From Asterella californica (Eukaryota; Streptophyta; Marchantiopsida; Marchantiales; Aytoniaceae), in the NCBI GenBank assembly GCA_036924285.1, contig JAYKYS010000009.1:2914001-2978000 (forward strand): 64,000 nucleotides of DNA, in the 5' to 3' direction. The number at the start of each line of letters is the position of its first letter. Position 1 is the first letter of the stretch. Shown piece after piece: positions 23,888-35,473 of the stretch. Both the position numbers and the translations under genes were made by a program. Under the pieces are notes generated by a model. That model was not told where the DNA came from, did no database searches, and saw nothing but the letters and a program-made list of their open reading frames with translations.

Positions 23888-23940
23888 GATTTTTCATTGA
23901 ATACGTTGAAAAGTTGCAGGTTTTTCATTGACTACGTTCA
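23888..23940 (+). repeat. Short direct duplication
   Basis: TTTTTCATTGAATACGTT is followed about 34 bp later by TTTTTCATTGACTACGTT. It sits just right of the degenerate array and may belong to the same decayed element. Confidence 0.65.
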
Positions 23941-26940
23941 TGGAGGGTTTATAGAGACTATTATGGATTTTGTGCCTCCAACATCGAAGTTGGACTCCAT
24001 ATTGAGGTTAGGAATTTCAGAGTTTGAGGATTCAACTTGGATGTTATGAGTCCTTAAGGTAGTTAACAAGAGAATGCAAGAGATAGTGAAGGCCGCAGCA
24101 AGCAAAAAATGTTGTGAAGTAGTTCGGATACATGTGATAAAAAACTTGTGAAAAGTATAATTTTGAACCGTTGTACTTCTCTGTGGGGCTTAGCTGGAGA
24201 AAAAGTAAGTGTGATTAGAAATTTGTTGACTAGAGCTTTCCGGCACAACTGAAATCATTGCATTTGGAGCTCATATGCGGAACTTATGAGAGCAAGTTTT
24301 GATATTAATTATGTAGTACTTAAGAATACATACATGTTAAGGGAAACTTCTAAGACACATAACTCAAAGGGTAGCGTAGTTTGTTAGGTGCATGTTGGGT
24401 ATGGTTGAAATCGATTTTTCGAGGGCTACGTAGTGTAAGCATTGGATTAGAGTTTAGAGCATTTGAGTGAAGACCATACATATTATTTTAAGTATGATTG
24501 TCCATTCCGTGTTGCGGAAGCAACATAAGTAAAAGTATACCAATTTTCTACAATCAGATACTCCTTGTATTCTCGAGTGCATCTTTCATGTAAATGAAGA
24601 TATTACATTGAGAAGTCAAGAGTTGATGAATTATAGATGTTTTCAGAATCAAAGTTGAAAGGTGATGACATGATATTTTTTGGAGATCAAATAGGAAGAT
24701 GATAACAGATCTTAATAAATATGCGTGAGGAAGTTTTATTACTACGACATGGATGAGTCATCCGATCTTATAGATCGATGGGTGGACTAGTACCAAAGCG
24801 CAATATGATCTAAACTTGGACAGTTGGAATTATAATCGATCTAAAAATTAGGAAAAGATTAAAAAACGAGATGGCAGTTTGGAAGTCTGAGAGTTTAGAC
24901 CAAAACATACATCATATTCGATTGGACGCTATGTGCACTAGAGGTATCATTGAGGACTAAAGACTTAATGAAAATTATATTCTAAGTCGTAGACACTCAC
25001 TTGTGGTTTGACTACTATGTGCATTAGAGATATAGTTTAAGACATAACGGGAAGTCCGTCCTAAGTCATACAATGACTTGCTCATGTTTCATGACCTACT
25101 TAGTTGATCTAGGAGTCATGCAATACTACATTTGAGAGTAAATGAGATGGTTCAGACTAAACAATAGCAAGAAAAGTGGTGCATGGACGTTACTTTGTGT
25201 TCATAGTTGATCAATTACTGTTGTAGTTCTGTGATCTGAGAAAAAAGCTTCTAGGAGTGTGTAAAGATGATAGATGCATAGAAGTTTCAGTTAATTTTAA
25301 GGAGGTGCTAAGACCAAATGGTCCTCAGTTCTATCATAAAGAAAATGTAAACCACTGAAGATATATGAACGATTGCGACATGTCAAACCAATGATGGTTT
25401 TGGACAAGTAAAGATCTTCTTAAAGAATTGTAAAACAATAAAAATAAATAGTAAAAAAGTACCGATACTATAAAAAAATTTCTCTGAACATTATAGTGTA
25501 GAAATGTCCTTTAAAAAATCATCCGAGTCAACACTATGATTAATGATATTTAAAACCAACCATCGAACGCAAGAAGGAATGATGAGCGGCCCTTAAAATG
25601 AAACATAACTGATTTAAGTTGTGATTTATAATTAGTTTCAAGTTGCTTATTTCCTTGTGATTTTTTCATGATTGTGTACGATGTGCAATATCAGCTTCAC
25701 CATTATTAACACCTGAACTTTGAATTTTGATTGGGAAGATTTGTTGTCATGGTTGTTTAACTTTTAGTTCAATGACAATCCATATTAAATTTGGATCATA
25801 TGTTGAACTCCAAAAATATGTTGATTCAACATTTGATCATTGTGGCAATGAGTCATGGTTGGAGAATATGCATACAAAGTGCTCTTTTGGCCAAAAAAGG
25901 AAAAAGACAACATGAAAAATGGAAAATTTATCACTATATCGGACGTCACACAAAAAGTGTCATCTACTTTATGTTGTACTACTTTATATTCATACTTCTT
26001 CGGTCACGTGAAGTTATGCGCATTGATTGAATTTGAGTAGCGATTCCGTTCAGTTCTCTGCAACTAACCTTGTCATGTTATATGGACTGCATTCTTCCAC
26101 CACAAGAATGACGAGGGACGAGATTGCTCCACATTTGTTGACTGCTCGTTTGGACCCTGACTCCTGACGGCCAGTGAGCGGAAACCTCCCGTCTACGGAA
26201 CATATGAGCAAGGAGTCTTATGGTGGACTTGCGTGACAACATCATCAGTCCAAGAGTCCAACATTATCCTCAAGAGTCAAGGGTCAAGAAACATTTTGGC
26301 TGCACTCGGACAGAAGTGAATCGAAGAGTTTGTAAGTTGGCGGATCGTTGTTGTGTATCGTCGTGGCTCGTGGGGTTTATCCTGCCTGCCTTTCGGGAGA
26401 GCTCAGTACGTGACTCAGTCAAAGCTCCCAGCTGGACCAAAGTTCCTCCGCGGAAAACATGCCCTAGAGACAAATTGAAAGCAAAAGTTCCCAAAAGTCC
26501 TTACAGCCGATTTCAGAACAATAAGAGACGACAAGGAAGAGAGAACTGTTTTGTCGTTTATTTAGTCTCTGAAAAATATCTTTAGTTAATTTTGGGTTAA
26601 TCGGACATGCATTCTCAAACCTGTTTCTTGGATAAAGTCTAATATTGAAATGTGATGTGAGTTAATGTATTACATGCAATATCAACTTCGGGTAACCTTT
26701 GTTCGCTTGATGTTATCAGAAAAGATGTAATTATTATATTAGAATGTTATATTAATTTGGAAAAATAACTTTTTGTAATTATGCATTATTAATTATACCT
26801 AGAGCTACGAAATAAGCAAGACATAATTGTAAAAAAATATGCATTAACACACGTGTTTCTGAAACAACAAATGCGAGAACTTGCTTACAAACACATACAC
26901 TTTCCTTGCATATTTAATCTATTACCAACAGAAAAACTAA
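23941..26940. other. Unassigned AT-rich stretch
   Basis: Three kilobases with no recognisable coding region. The longest frame is 121 codons at 26220-26585 (+), with no motif. Decayed retroelement sequence is likely given the surroundings, but I cannot place a domain. Confidence 0.4.
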
Positions 26941-27050
26941 ACAAGAAATTAAACCTCTGCACATTTACCTCCTCCATTAGAAAATGGAGGAGGTGAATAT
27001 ATGCAAAGAAAATACCTTTTACATCTTCGATCTGTGAGCGAAATCAGAGA
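26941..27050 (+). repeat. Hairpin-bearing repeat shared with 48490-48590
   Basis: ACCTCCTCCATT (26967-26978) pairs exactly with AATGGAGGAGGT (26983-26994) around a 4-nt loop. Flanks such as AAATTAAACCTCTGCACATT before and GAATATATGCAAAG after are matched by the stretch around 48522-48560, where the stem is less perfect. Confidence 0.65.
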
Positions 27051-27435
27051 GAAATTATAGAAAGAGCTAATAAGCACATACTCAACGAATACCAATGCTA
27101 TATCTTATATGTTTGTCGTCTACCTACCTACGTGTCAATAATATTTGTCATAAAAATGTTCTTCTGAAGTAGACTGGCATATATATGCGTAATGAGATAT
27201 AGGTTTAGAGTTTAGTGACCCAATATTGTACATTATATTATCCTAAATTTACCCCCCGTCTAACATGCATATCGAGATCTCTAGTCAACCCATAACCCGA
27301 GCAAACTTATCTCCCGAAGCTGCCAGTTGTCGGTTTTCTTCTCCTGGACGAGAACTCCCTGTTGCATGCATATTACTGCGTATTATTCTTGTCTACTCTC
27401 TTTGACTCAAGAAGCTTGTTTATTGTTTATTCACC

Positions 27436-27700
27436 CCATGTACACTTAAAAGTGTACATGGAGTATAATTTATATTCTAACCGCGTTCCGGTGAGAAGGG
27501 TTAGAATATAAATTATTTTTTTCACAAACTGCATGGCAATGTCTCGGTCTTATTCTCCCAGTAGCGCATCAACCCAGACTCCACTTATGATTTATATCTG
27601 GATGAGTTGACTTAATATATATTATTTATAATTTAATTTAATTTTTAGAATAACTTATTATAATATATTTTATAATATTTACATATTTTCTGATAAGAGA
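27436..27700 (+). repeat. Family A AT-rich repeat, copy 2, with two perfect hairpins
   Basis: Hairpin I: CCATGTACACTT (27436-27447) and AAGTGTACATGG (27450-27461), a 12-bp stem with a 2-nt loop. Hairpin II: AATTTATATTCTAACC (27467-27482) and GGTTAGAATATAAATT (27499-27514), a perfect 16-bp stem. Downstream are GCATGGCAAT and the conserved box CACTTATGATTTATATCTGG from 27592. The next copy follows almost directly. Confidence 0.75.
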
Positions 27701-27732
27701 AATTAAAATTCACTGTATAAAGCTGTGGAAAA

Positions 27733-28045
27733 AGCCATCTGAAGATGGAAGAGATAAGCAAGTTTAATTTATTATTTAACTTTTATACCGGGAAGAGTTA
27801 GTTTTAATTTTTATTTTTAATTTTTATTCACCAAGCGGTATATTATAATTTAGAAAATCATTGTCTTGTGATTCACTTATGGGTTTTGTATTGACGTCTC
27901 TGTTGGTTTTAGAATGATTAACTTTAAATAATTATAATTATAATTATAATTTTATTCTAGAGTTTTTATATAACTGTTATATTTATTCTGATATCATACA
28001 GAGAGCAAAAGTTCTCTAAGTCGATCGAGCATGTTTATTATTTCA
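27733..28045 (+). repeat. Family A AT-rich repeat, copy 3
   Basis: It opens with the small hairpin CCATCTGAAGATGG (27735-27748). Next come TTTAATTTATTATTT and the weak stem TAACTTTT...GGAAGAGTTA (27777-27800). ACCAAGCGG and the box CACTTATGGGTT (27874-27885) follow, then GACGTCTCT, and it ends near GATCGAGCATG. Element order and spacing match copy 4 at 51621 over about 310 bp. Confidence 0.8.
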
Positions 28046-29100
28046 GTTATAATGAACCTCGTCTAAAAAAAGAGGATTTTCAGTTCAAAAAGAAAAGAAA
28101 ACCATTAAGAGAGCTATTACATTTGTCTGAGAATCATGATAATAATTCATATCTTACTTTATTAGAAATGAAATCTTTATCACTTGTAGGAAACGAAATA
28201 AAGCCGCCTGGCAAAAAACTGACCCTTTATTGTAATTCTTTTCTTTGATAAATGATTTACCAGCGGCGTTCTCTTGTAGCGTTTTATCACCAGAAAACAG
28301 AAAAACCAAATAATTCTCACCTTTCTCTTCGGGTTCGGTTTTGTCCTGAAGTCTGCAAAATCTTCAGTTATCTATGCAAATACATAGCAATAACAAATGT
28401 TTCGCCTTTTCCCGAAAGAAAAGAAAAATACATAACAATAATAACTCATACTAACATCGTACGCGCAACGACTTGTTTTATTATGCAATTTTGTATCATT
28501 GTCAGCTGGTACTACGGTTGAGTAAAACAAGTTTCAGCAGTACCCACTTGGGAACTTTGTGTAACCGCAGTTAGGAAGTCAATCGGTCAACAAAACCTCA
28601 CACGATGGCGATACTCCACTGTGATTAGTCGGCAACGGCAGCTCTGTATCTGTATGCAAGCCGTGAAGTCTGCGCTTTGTTCGCATTTCTTACCCCGTCT
28701 TTCCGGATGATATTGCCCCAGTCAGCATCACAAAAAGTTATCAAAAATTTAGACTCTTAGAGGTTACAATAACCGACCTTGGATGCTGGTCTGCCCTCGG
28801 CCTGGCAAGTCCAGGTTGGGGGTTCACCCCGGTGGCTGGGGTTGACTTGGTGTCTGGCGTTGACTTGTGGGAGTCCATGTAGGGTGTAAAATTTAAAACC
28901 TTTAACTCCTGGTTCTCATGAGTGACCCGGGATATTGCAGAGGGTGGTGTAATAGGTATAACCCATATGTCATATTTGATTGGAGCCAAGACGGGCCACA
29001 ACCAGCAGAGTGTATATAGCAATATACCTTAACATATTTACCAAATTTTATGATGGTAGAGTGTATATATCAGTATACTTTGACATATTTTTCGGACTTT
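28046..29100. other. Unassigned stretch
   Basis: No supported coding region. A 93-codon frame on the minus strand (28741-29022) and an 89-codon frame at 28252-28521 (+) show no motif. Confidence 0.4.
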
Positions 29101-29103
29101 GAT

Positions 29104-29395
29104 ATCAACACTAGTCTCATAGAGTTAGAAGAGACTAGAGATGTAACAATGATACGGACTGAACGAGTTCAAGTGTATCAAAACAAGATTTATGACAACG
29201 ATTGGACAAGAGAAGATAAAATCTTTTCAAGTTGAAGATTGAATGATGTTGTACGATGCCATCAGATTTAAGAGTGCTAGGAAGAAGTTTCTTTCTAGAT
29301 ATTTTGATCGTTTTGTAAACAAAGTGTGGAGCAACTTCACTTATGAATTTCAAGAGTTGAGAAGAAAGAGAATCATCGAATCAATCATGAAAAGT
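29104..29395 (+). pseudogene. Ty3/gypsy integrase C-terminal fragment (family B), plus strand
   Basis: It encodes LIELEETRDVT and then, after a frame change, MMLYDAIRFKSARKKFLSRYF and KVWSNF. This matches the C-terminal domain of the integrase remnant at 212-681 (LMELEETR, LYDAIR, KKFLSRYF, KVWSNF). The neighbouring protease/RT remnant at 29.68-31.5 kb is on the minus strand, so this piece is inverted relative to it or comes from another copy. Confidence 0.75.
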
Positions 29396-29679
29396 TGAAA
29401 TTTATTTCATCTATAAAAATTCTCTTTTCATTCCGAGGACAGAGTGAAAATTTAATATGAGAGCAAAATGATCTATGTTACACATAAAATTTTATTTGTT
29501 AGTAAAATTTTTAGTTATAATTAAGTGTAGATATTTATTTTCTACCCAAGTACTTTAAGAAAATATGAAGTTTTAATCATGACTATCTAAAGTTAATTAT
29601 GGTTAAACTTAATTGTACTTTTGGACATAATTGAAATATTTCTTAAATAGTGAGTTTTTGTAGCAAACTTTGAGACTCG

Positions 29680-31526
29680 GTAGACACAGTTCTTATTATG
29701 TACTCTCTCTAAAACTAACATCTCTTAACCTTGAATGTAGACTTCACGTCCAATAGTGTGAGAAAAATTTCCTTCAGTCGAGATAAGATCTTTTCACAAT
29801 CTTTAACTTGATCGATAACATATCATCGATACCCCATCTAGTCTAAGGCTTTGACCTTTTCATCCTCCCTGCACCTTTTGATAGGCATGTCATCTAGAAA
29901 TGACATAGTCTTCTCGAGGATGAAGTATATTAATACCTTCTTCATTCTGTTCATCATGTGTTACTGAGTTAGTAGCTCCTTATGACAACGTACACATCCT
30001 AACCAGACCCAATGACGTACGCATCGTTGTTATGTCTCTGCTCTCCTCAGCCAATTTGAAGTGATCGTATCTCAAATATAAATCTCTCATCAAGTAGACT
30101 GTTCTCTCTGCAAAGGCTTTTACAAATTCATCAACTAGGCCCAACACCCGCATTCTTGATCGTCACAGCATTCATTGACTGCATGTCTTGAATGAACCAC
30201 AACAACCCATTCTTCTTTGACATTGTAAACCGTCACATGGAATACAGTACAAAAGACAACTACAAGATCCTCATTCACATTTTCTCCTTCATCAATTATA
30301 CCAATTTCAATAAATGTGCTCATGGTACAAGAATCGACCTCAAGTTCCAAGGTACGTGTGACACTGTGAAAATGATCATTAGCATCATAATGTATGGATC
30401 AACGCATCTTATTTCATGAGGCTCAAAAGAAAATGCTTTCCCATGTTGAGAAAGCATTTCCTTGAAACACACTTCTTCTTCTAGCAAAAGTGAACCATCT
30501 GTTCCATCTTTCTTTGAAAGTTGATTCCATGAACTTATGTCCTACTCTCTTCAGATCTCGTACGCTCTTCTCCCTCGATGCTTGTTCGACTTGCTCCTTC
30601 TAATCTTCACGTAGAGGTCCGATTATTGGTTTGACCTTTTTATCGACGATCTTGTACTTCGTCTCAACCAGAACCTCATGTGCTTGAAATGATTTGATTA
30701 TCGAATAAAATTTTCTCGAATGAATTTGCATGATCTTGTCTTCATCTTTCCATTCGATCAATGCTCTTTTAGCGGATCCTCCAACCCATCCTCTTGATAA
30801 ACATCCAAAATCCACTCATCTCTATCCGATTCATCCAGTCCTCGCAACAGTGATTCAACATCTCTCACACATTGTTTTCTTCTAATCTTTTCAACCATCG
30901 TATATACAACAATTCCACTTTTCAAAAACCATGCAAACTCTATACAGAAGACATTTTCCTCTTCAAGCGAGAGTACTATTTCTTTCGCACCACTACAATC
31001 CCGCTCTATAGCGATCCTTCTCGAAAATCCTTGAACTCTTCACTCACCTTCAGCAGCGGATTCTCTCTCAACTGATCTATATTTCTGCTCGTGATTAGAC
31101 GATACAGTAAACTGCATTGTCTTCTTCTCATCTTGACTCCAAATTTATGTGTATGTTGATCCATCATCAAGTACCTCTATCTTCATTCACATCGAAGTGA
31201 TGTATGGTTGTCCAAGGATAAATGAATAAGATGTCACTTCTTGCATGAATAAATTCTGCTCCGTCGCAACACCGTCGATCCACACTTTAACGTTAGGGCA
31301 AGCACTATAAGATCTCTAAGTGTGTTATTCGCCATCTTGATCATTCATCCATGCTCTATGTCCATAAATCAACTCACTTTCTTATAGAGGTCTTTCTACG
31401 TTATGTTGATCTCTACATCGATCAAAGCAACAATGGACTCCTCTAGATGATCCTGAACCCTCATGAGCGTCTCCGTTGTCGCACGAGCACACTGACTATG
31501 ATTGTAGTACTGGAGCTTTTCTTTCT
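29680..31526 (-). pseudogene. Ty3/gypsy protease and reverse transcriptase remnant (family B)
   Basis: Reading down the minus strand: KDLYKKVS and FMDIEHG lead to the protease-end block VKVWIDGVATEQNLFMQEVT, SYSFILGQPYITSM and KIEVLDDGS near 31.1-31.3 kb. At 30815-30600 is KTKYK-like ETKYKIVDKKVKPIIGPL. RT follows: SQHGKAFSFEPHEIRCVDP (~30.43 kb), MSKKNGLLWFIQDMQ and AVTIKNAGVGP (~30.15 kb), VYLMRDLYLRYDHFKLA, DITTMRTSLGLVRMCTL (~30.0 kb), and the catalytic box as SFLDDMPIK (~29.9 kb). Many stops and frameshifts break it. On its right it ends where the LTR of the 13-kb gypsy element begins. Confidence 0.8.
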
Positions 31527-33657
31527 CACATAAAGCTGGGTGCTTCGTCAATCTCTGCATTTTGTCTATGTGAGAATAGCAATGAAACGATAGAGCAGGA
31601 CTTCCACCATCCCGCTTTGAGGATTGTCAATAAAGACCTCCAAGCAGTCATTCCTGCACGCTGTTGCACCACAGTCTTCGCAGTCCAGCTTCCACTCTTC
31701 AGAAGACGAATCTAGTCTTCCAGAAGACAGCTACTCCGTCTTCCGGGATTCTAACAGTGCTTCCTAAATAGCTCTCGTCTTCCGAGCTATATCTAACCAA
31801 TCCTAACTAAGCAAGGCCTCGCATGGATTACCAAGAAGACAACCCACCTTGCATTACATCCTACTTCCTATCAGAAGATACAAGATTCACGAAACGTAGA
31901 GTGCATAACAGGTTCAGAAGATGGTTGCGGGCTCCTGCGGTGACAATGGCCTATGGGAAGACTCCCGAGACAGCTTCCGATTCAATGTCTTTCACGGAAG
32001 ACCTCCCGAAGTCAGGCTTCCCTTCACTGGTCTCACATGTCTTCTTCTTCCTACGTGTAATCTATCCTCACAACAGACTCAAGACATTTGCACTTTGTTC
32101 TTCTGACTTCTCACCTCTCATACACACTCAGAAGAAGCTTGCTGCATGATGAGAAGACATGACCCTCGACCATTCTCTCCAGATTCTGCCAGCAAGACTT
32201 CTCACGACTCTCTCCTAAGTTTGGGAAGAAGAAGGAATGGGCTGCTATGGATCGGACAGAAGAGACCCGAAATGGACCCTCACGTCTTCTCGCGCATTTT
32301 GCCAGCCCTTCCAATCTTATAGTCTCTCTAGGAAGATGTGGATTTGAGAAGCTTGGAAGACCGGGAGGCACAGGCCTAGTTCCCGACTTCTAACTTTTCG
32401 AAATAACAAAGCAACTCACCAAGCCACTCGGGATTCGTACCAAGCCTCTCTTAACACCAAACCAAAGCAAATCCACTCTTGATACGAATTATGTACAGTC
32501 GACTTCCGAAGACAGTCAGGCTTTCGAAGCGTCTTCCGAAGACAGTCAAGTTTCAGAAGCGTCTTCCGAAGATGTTCCAATCTTACGAAGCGTCTTCTGT
32601 TCAAGGTTTTGGAAGTAGAGGGATGGTAGTGTAGGGAAATTGATAGCTGAGATCTCCAATTTGATGGCTAGGAGTAGGGAAGCTCGAATTGAACTTGGGA
32701 ATAAGCAAGAAGATGTCGACAGAAATTGGGCAGCGCTTCTGCGTCTAATGTCACAATAGAAAAATAAGGGTGGGGGAATTGATCGATCAGGTTGCCTGCA
32801 AATCACCGGGGAAGCGCGGGGGATACCAAACAAAGGCGAGAAGCAGTGGGAAGGGAAAAGAACATGGGAAGAACCTCTACTATCTTCTGTCTGCTTCCCG
32901 AGTTGTCTTCTGCTTCCGCGCGCTTCCGGCTCTGGTCCTAGCTCCAATGCGACTCCACTGAGCTGCTTCCGCCATCAGCTCTTGACTACGCCTTAATCGA
33001 TTAAGCCGTCCATCTTCGATTCCACTCAGTCGTCCTCCAATGTCAGCTTCTGGGAGTTCACAGGAAACGTCTTCAGCTCAATACGCTTCCTGCGCTTCAG
33101 CAATTCGACCTCGCCGTTCTTCTAGCTTCTAATCGATCCTAACCTCACTCAATTTCACCTCGCTGCCTCCTCACTCAAAGCTCACCCTCGAATCGATCTT
33201 CTCAACCAAGAAGCGCTCCTGCTGCGGGAAGCTGAAATGCGCTAATGCGCTAATGCGCTTCTTGCGCATCTTCCCCGCAGTTTAGGAGTTTCGACCCTAG
33301 ATGACTTACCCGACCTACCTACCTTCTTGGTGTTACCTAGTAGGCACACCTACTTTTTTACTTGAAAATCTGTGGTTAGGCCTTCGCGGTTCGCCGTCTT
33401 CCGGAAGATGCGTATCTTCCGTCATCTTCCGTCTTCCGTCGTCTTCCGTCTTCCGAAGATACCGCCGAGAAGATGCTTCTCGAAAGACGGTCGTCTTCTG
33501 AAGAAGTCAACTTCTTATTACAAAAAGCTCATAAGATCATCTTCTTGCTAAGGAAGCCGTAATCTTAAATAACAACGCTTCTTCAGTTATACAGACAAGT
33601 TATTAATCTCAAAAATTTCAAAAATTCGTGAATCCTGTAATTTGTGGGCACCACATA
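31527..33657 (-). repeat. 3' LTR of the 13-kb gypsy element
   Basis: It is alignable end to end with 42418-44539. On the element strand it starts TATGTGGTGCCC and ends CCCAGCTTTATGTG. It holds a 30-bp tandem repeat at 32501-32599 and a dense cluster of GTCTTCC/GGAAGAC words at about 33398-33500. Compared with the other LTR it carries one extra CGCTAATG-type unit near 33240. Several open frames inside (such as 32546-32947) recur in the other LTR, are decayed there too, and are not taken as genes. Confidence 0.9.
32501..32599. repeat. 30-bp tandem repeat in the 3' LTR
   Basis: Three head-to-tail units, 32501-32530, 32531-32560 and 32561-32591, plus a partial fourth. The units share GTCTTCCGAAGAC and end CGAAGC or AGAAGC. 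The same array is at about 43391-43490 in the 5' LTR. Confidence 0.85.
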
Positions 33658-33712
33658 CGCCCATCCTCACATGTTTACGTCTCCACAAACATCAGCGCTT
33701 CAACACTTCTGT

Positions 33713-34783
33713 TTACGTCCAGTACTTCTTGACACGCCACCCATTTACACGAGTGGTCATCAACGTACCGTCCAACTCTTCCAACTGCAAGGAGTCATTG
33801 GTGAAGACCTCCAAGAAGCGATAAGGACCCATCCAGCGAAGATGAAGTTTCCTCGGGAACTTAAGATGTCGATTGTCATAGAGAAGAATCAAGTCCCCAT
33901 CTACAACGGTCACCTTATTCAGTTTGCCATCGTAGTTCACCTTACGTTGCGCTTGTACTTCGTACGTCTTCTCCAAAGCTACATTCCTGTCTTCTTCGAA
34001 CTCTACAAAGTTCAGAAGACGCTGCTCCTGGCTATCTTCTTCTCCCATGCGTTCGGATACGGCTAACCTGTAAGTTGGGACCTCTAACTCAATGGGCACA
34101 ATAGGTGTCATGCCATAAGTTAGGTAGAAGGCTGTCTTCTGGGTCATGACTTTGGGTGAAATCTTGAAAGCCCATAGCACAGATGGCAATTTCGTGTTCC
34201 AATCATACGCATGGTTAACAGTTATCTTATTCAAGATGTTACACAGAAGACCATTCGACTTCTCCGTCAGTCCGTTCACTTTCGAGTTGTATGGCATCGT
34301 CTTCCTGTGCTTAATCCTGAAGTATTGGGTCAGGAGGGAAATAGTCTCATTTAAGAAATGAGTACCCTTATCTGATACCAATTCCAGCGGACATCCATAC
34401 CGAGTGACAATGTTGTGCCAGAGGAACCTGGCTACCACTGCGACGTCGTTCTTCCTTGTTGCTCCGCCTTCCACCATCTTGGTAGCATAGTCGGTAGCTA
34501 TCAAAATATACCGTGCTCGTGTTCTTCTAGCCACCGGGACGATAGGCCCAACAAAGTCGATTCTCCACTTTTCAAAAGGAGCAAGCGGAAGAATGGGAGT
34601 AAGAGGCCACCTAGTAGTAGCTGTTGGTCTTCCCACCCTCTGGCACGCATCGCATTTCTTGATCTCCTGAAAAGTGTCTTTGTACATGGTTGGCCACCAG
34701 TAACCGACGTCCAACATCTTTTTCACTGTGGTCTTCAGCTCGTAGTGACCCCTAGCATCTTCGTAGTGAAGACCCGTGATCAC
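33713..34783 (-). pseudogene. Integrase of the 13-kb gypsy element, open over 356 codons
   Basis: This is the longest intact stretch of the element. Counting from the first open codon (GTG at 34783), the zinc-binding residues are H6, H13, C44 and C47. The catalytic triad is D76 (in RIDFVGP), D138 (in ELVSDKGTHF) and E174 (in NGLTEKSN), giving the DD35E spacing. The C-terminal GPY/F module is present as LRWMGPYRFLEV. It ends 56 bp before the 3' LTR, as expected for a pol terminus. No stop lies within it, but the upstream pol is broken, so it is unlikely to be made. Confidence 0.88.
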
Positions 34784-34815
34784 TGGCTTAATCTCTGAAG
34801 GCTCAAGGCATCTCC

Positions 34816-35473
34816 TTAACTTCTCGTCATGTCCTTTCTTGAACAGGATACCCTGGAAGATGGCATAGGGACCTGCCTTGTGTAAGAAGACAGCCTTCTG
34901 CTCGCATCCAATCTCTCTGGGTACTGTTGGTCTTCCAAGAACTTCCTCAAGTCCTTGAAGATCGACTCTTCTGTGGAAGTCGCAAAGACTGGATCAGAAG
35001 ATCTAGTCTCGTCTTCTGGGAAGCAGGTGGTACGCCTCCTCTCACATGAAAGTGTCTCTGCGAAAACTGAAAACAGCTTCTCGTCAGGGAACTCGTCTTC
35101 CACTTCATCTTTTCGTCGCTCCGTCTCTAATCTGGATAGGTAGTCAGCATTAACATGCTGTCTTCCAGGCCTGTACTCAACTGTGTAAGTAAATTCATGG
35201 AGTAGAAGAATCCACCTAGCTATCCTACCAGATAAATCTGCTTTATTCACAAGATGTTTCAAAGAAAATGATCCACATAGAAGACAAACAGATTAGCTAG
35301 AAGATAGTGCCTAAACTTCCTACAGAGTAAATCATGCCAAGGCACTCCCTTTCAGTTGTCGAGTACTTCTTCTCTGCATCACTGAGTTGTCTTCCCGCAT
35401 AGTAGATGGGATAATCCTTCTTCTTCTCATCTTTCTGACTCAATACCACCCTTATGACGAAAGCAGAAACATC
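34816..35473 (-). pseudogene. RNase H region of the 13-kb gypsy element
   Basis: From about 35473 down, the minus strand reads VSAFVIRVVLSQKDEKKKD, YPIYYAGRQLSDAEKKYS and TTEREC. After a frame change it continues with NKADLSGRIARWILLLHEF and YRPGRQHVNADYLSR. These are the RNase H and tether blocks of Ty3/gypsy pol. The expected Asp before the first block reads Val-Asp-Val, and frameshifts break the domain. The 34816-35262 frame continues toward integrase with acidic linker sequence. Confidence 0.8.

Noticed and set aside
23559..23897. 112-codon frame rich in His and Met as a metal-binding protein.
   Set aside because: It is produced by the degenerate TGACNTGGCA array. A second frame on the same strand is equally open, so composition explains it.
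32546..32947. Open frame of 133 codons inside the LTR as a gene.
   Set aside because: It lies in LTR sequence, is interrupted in the partner LTR, and its translation reflects repeat composition.
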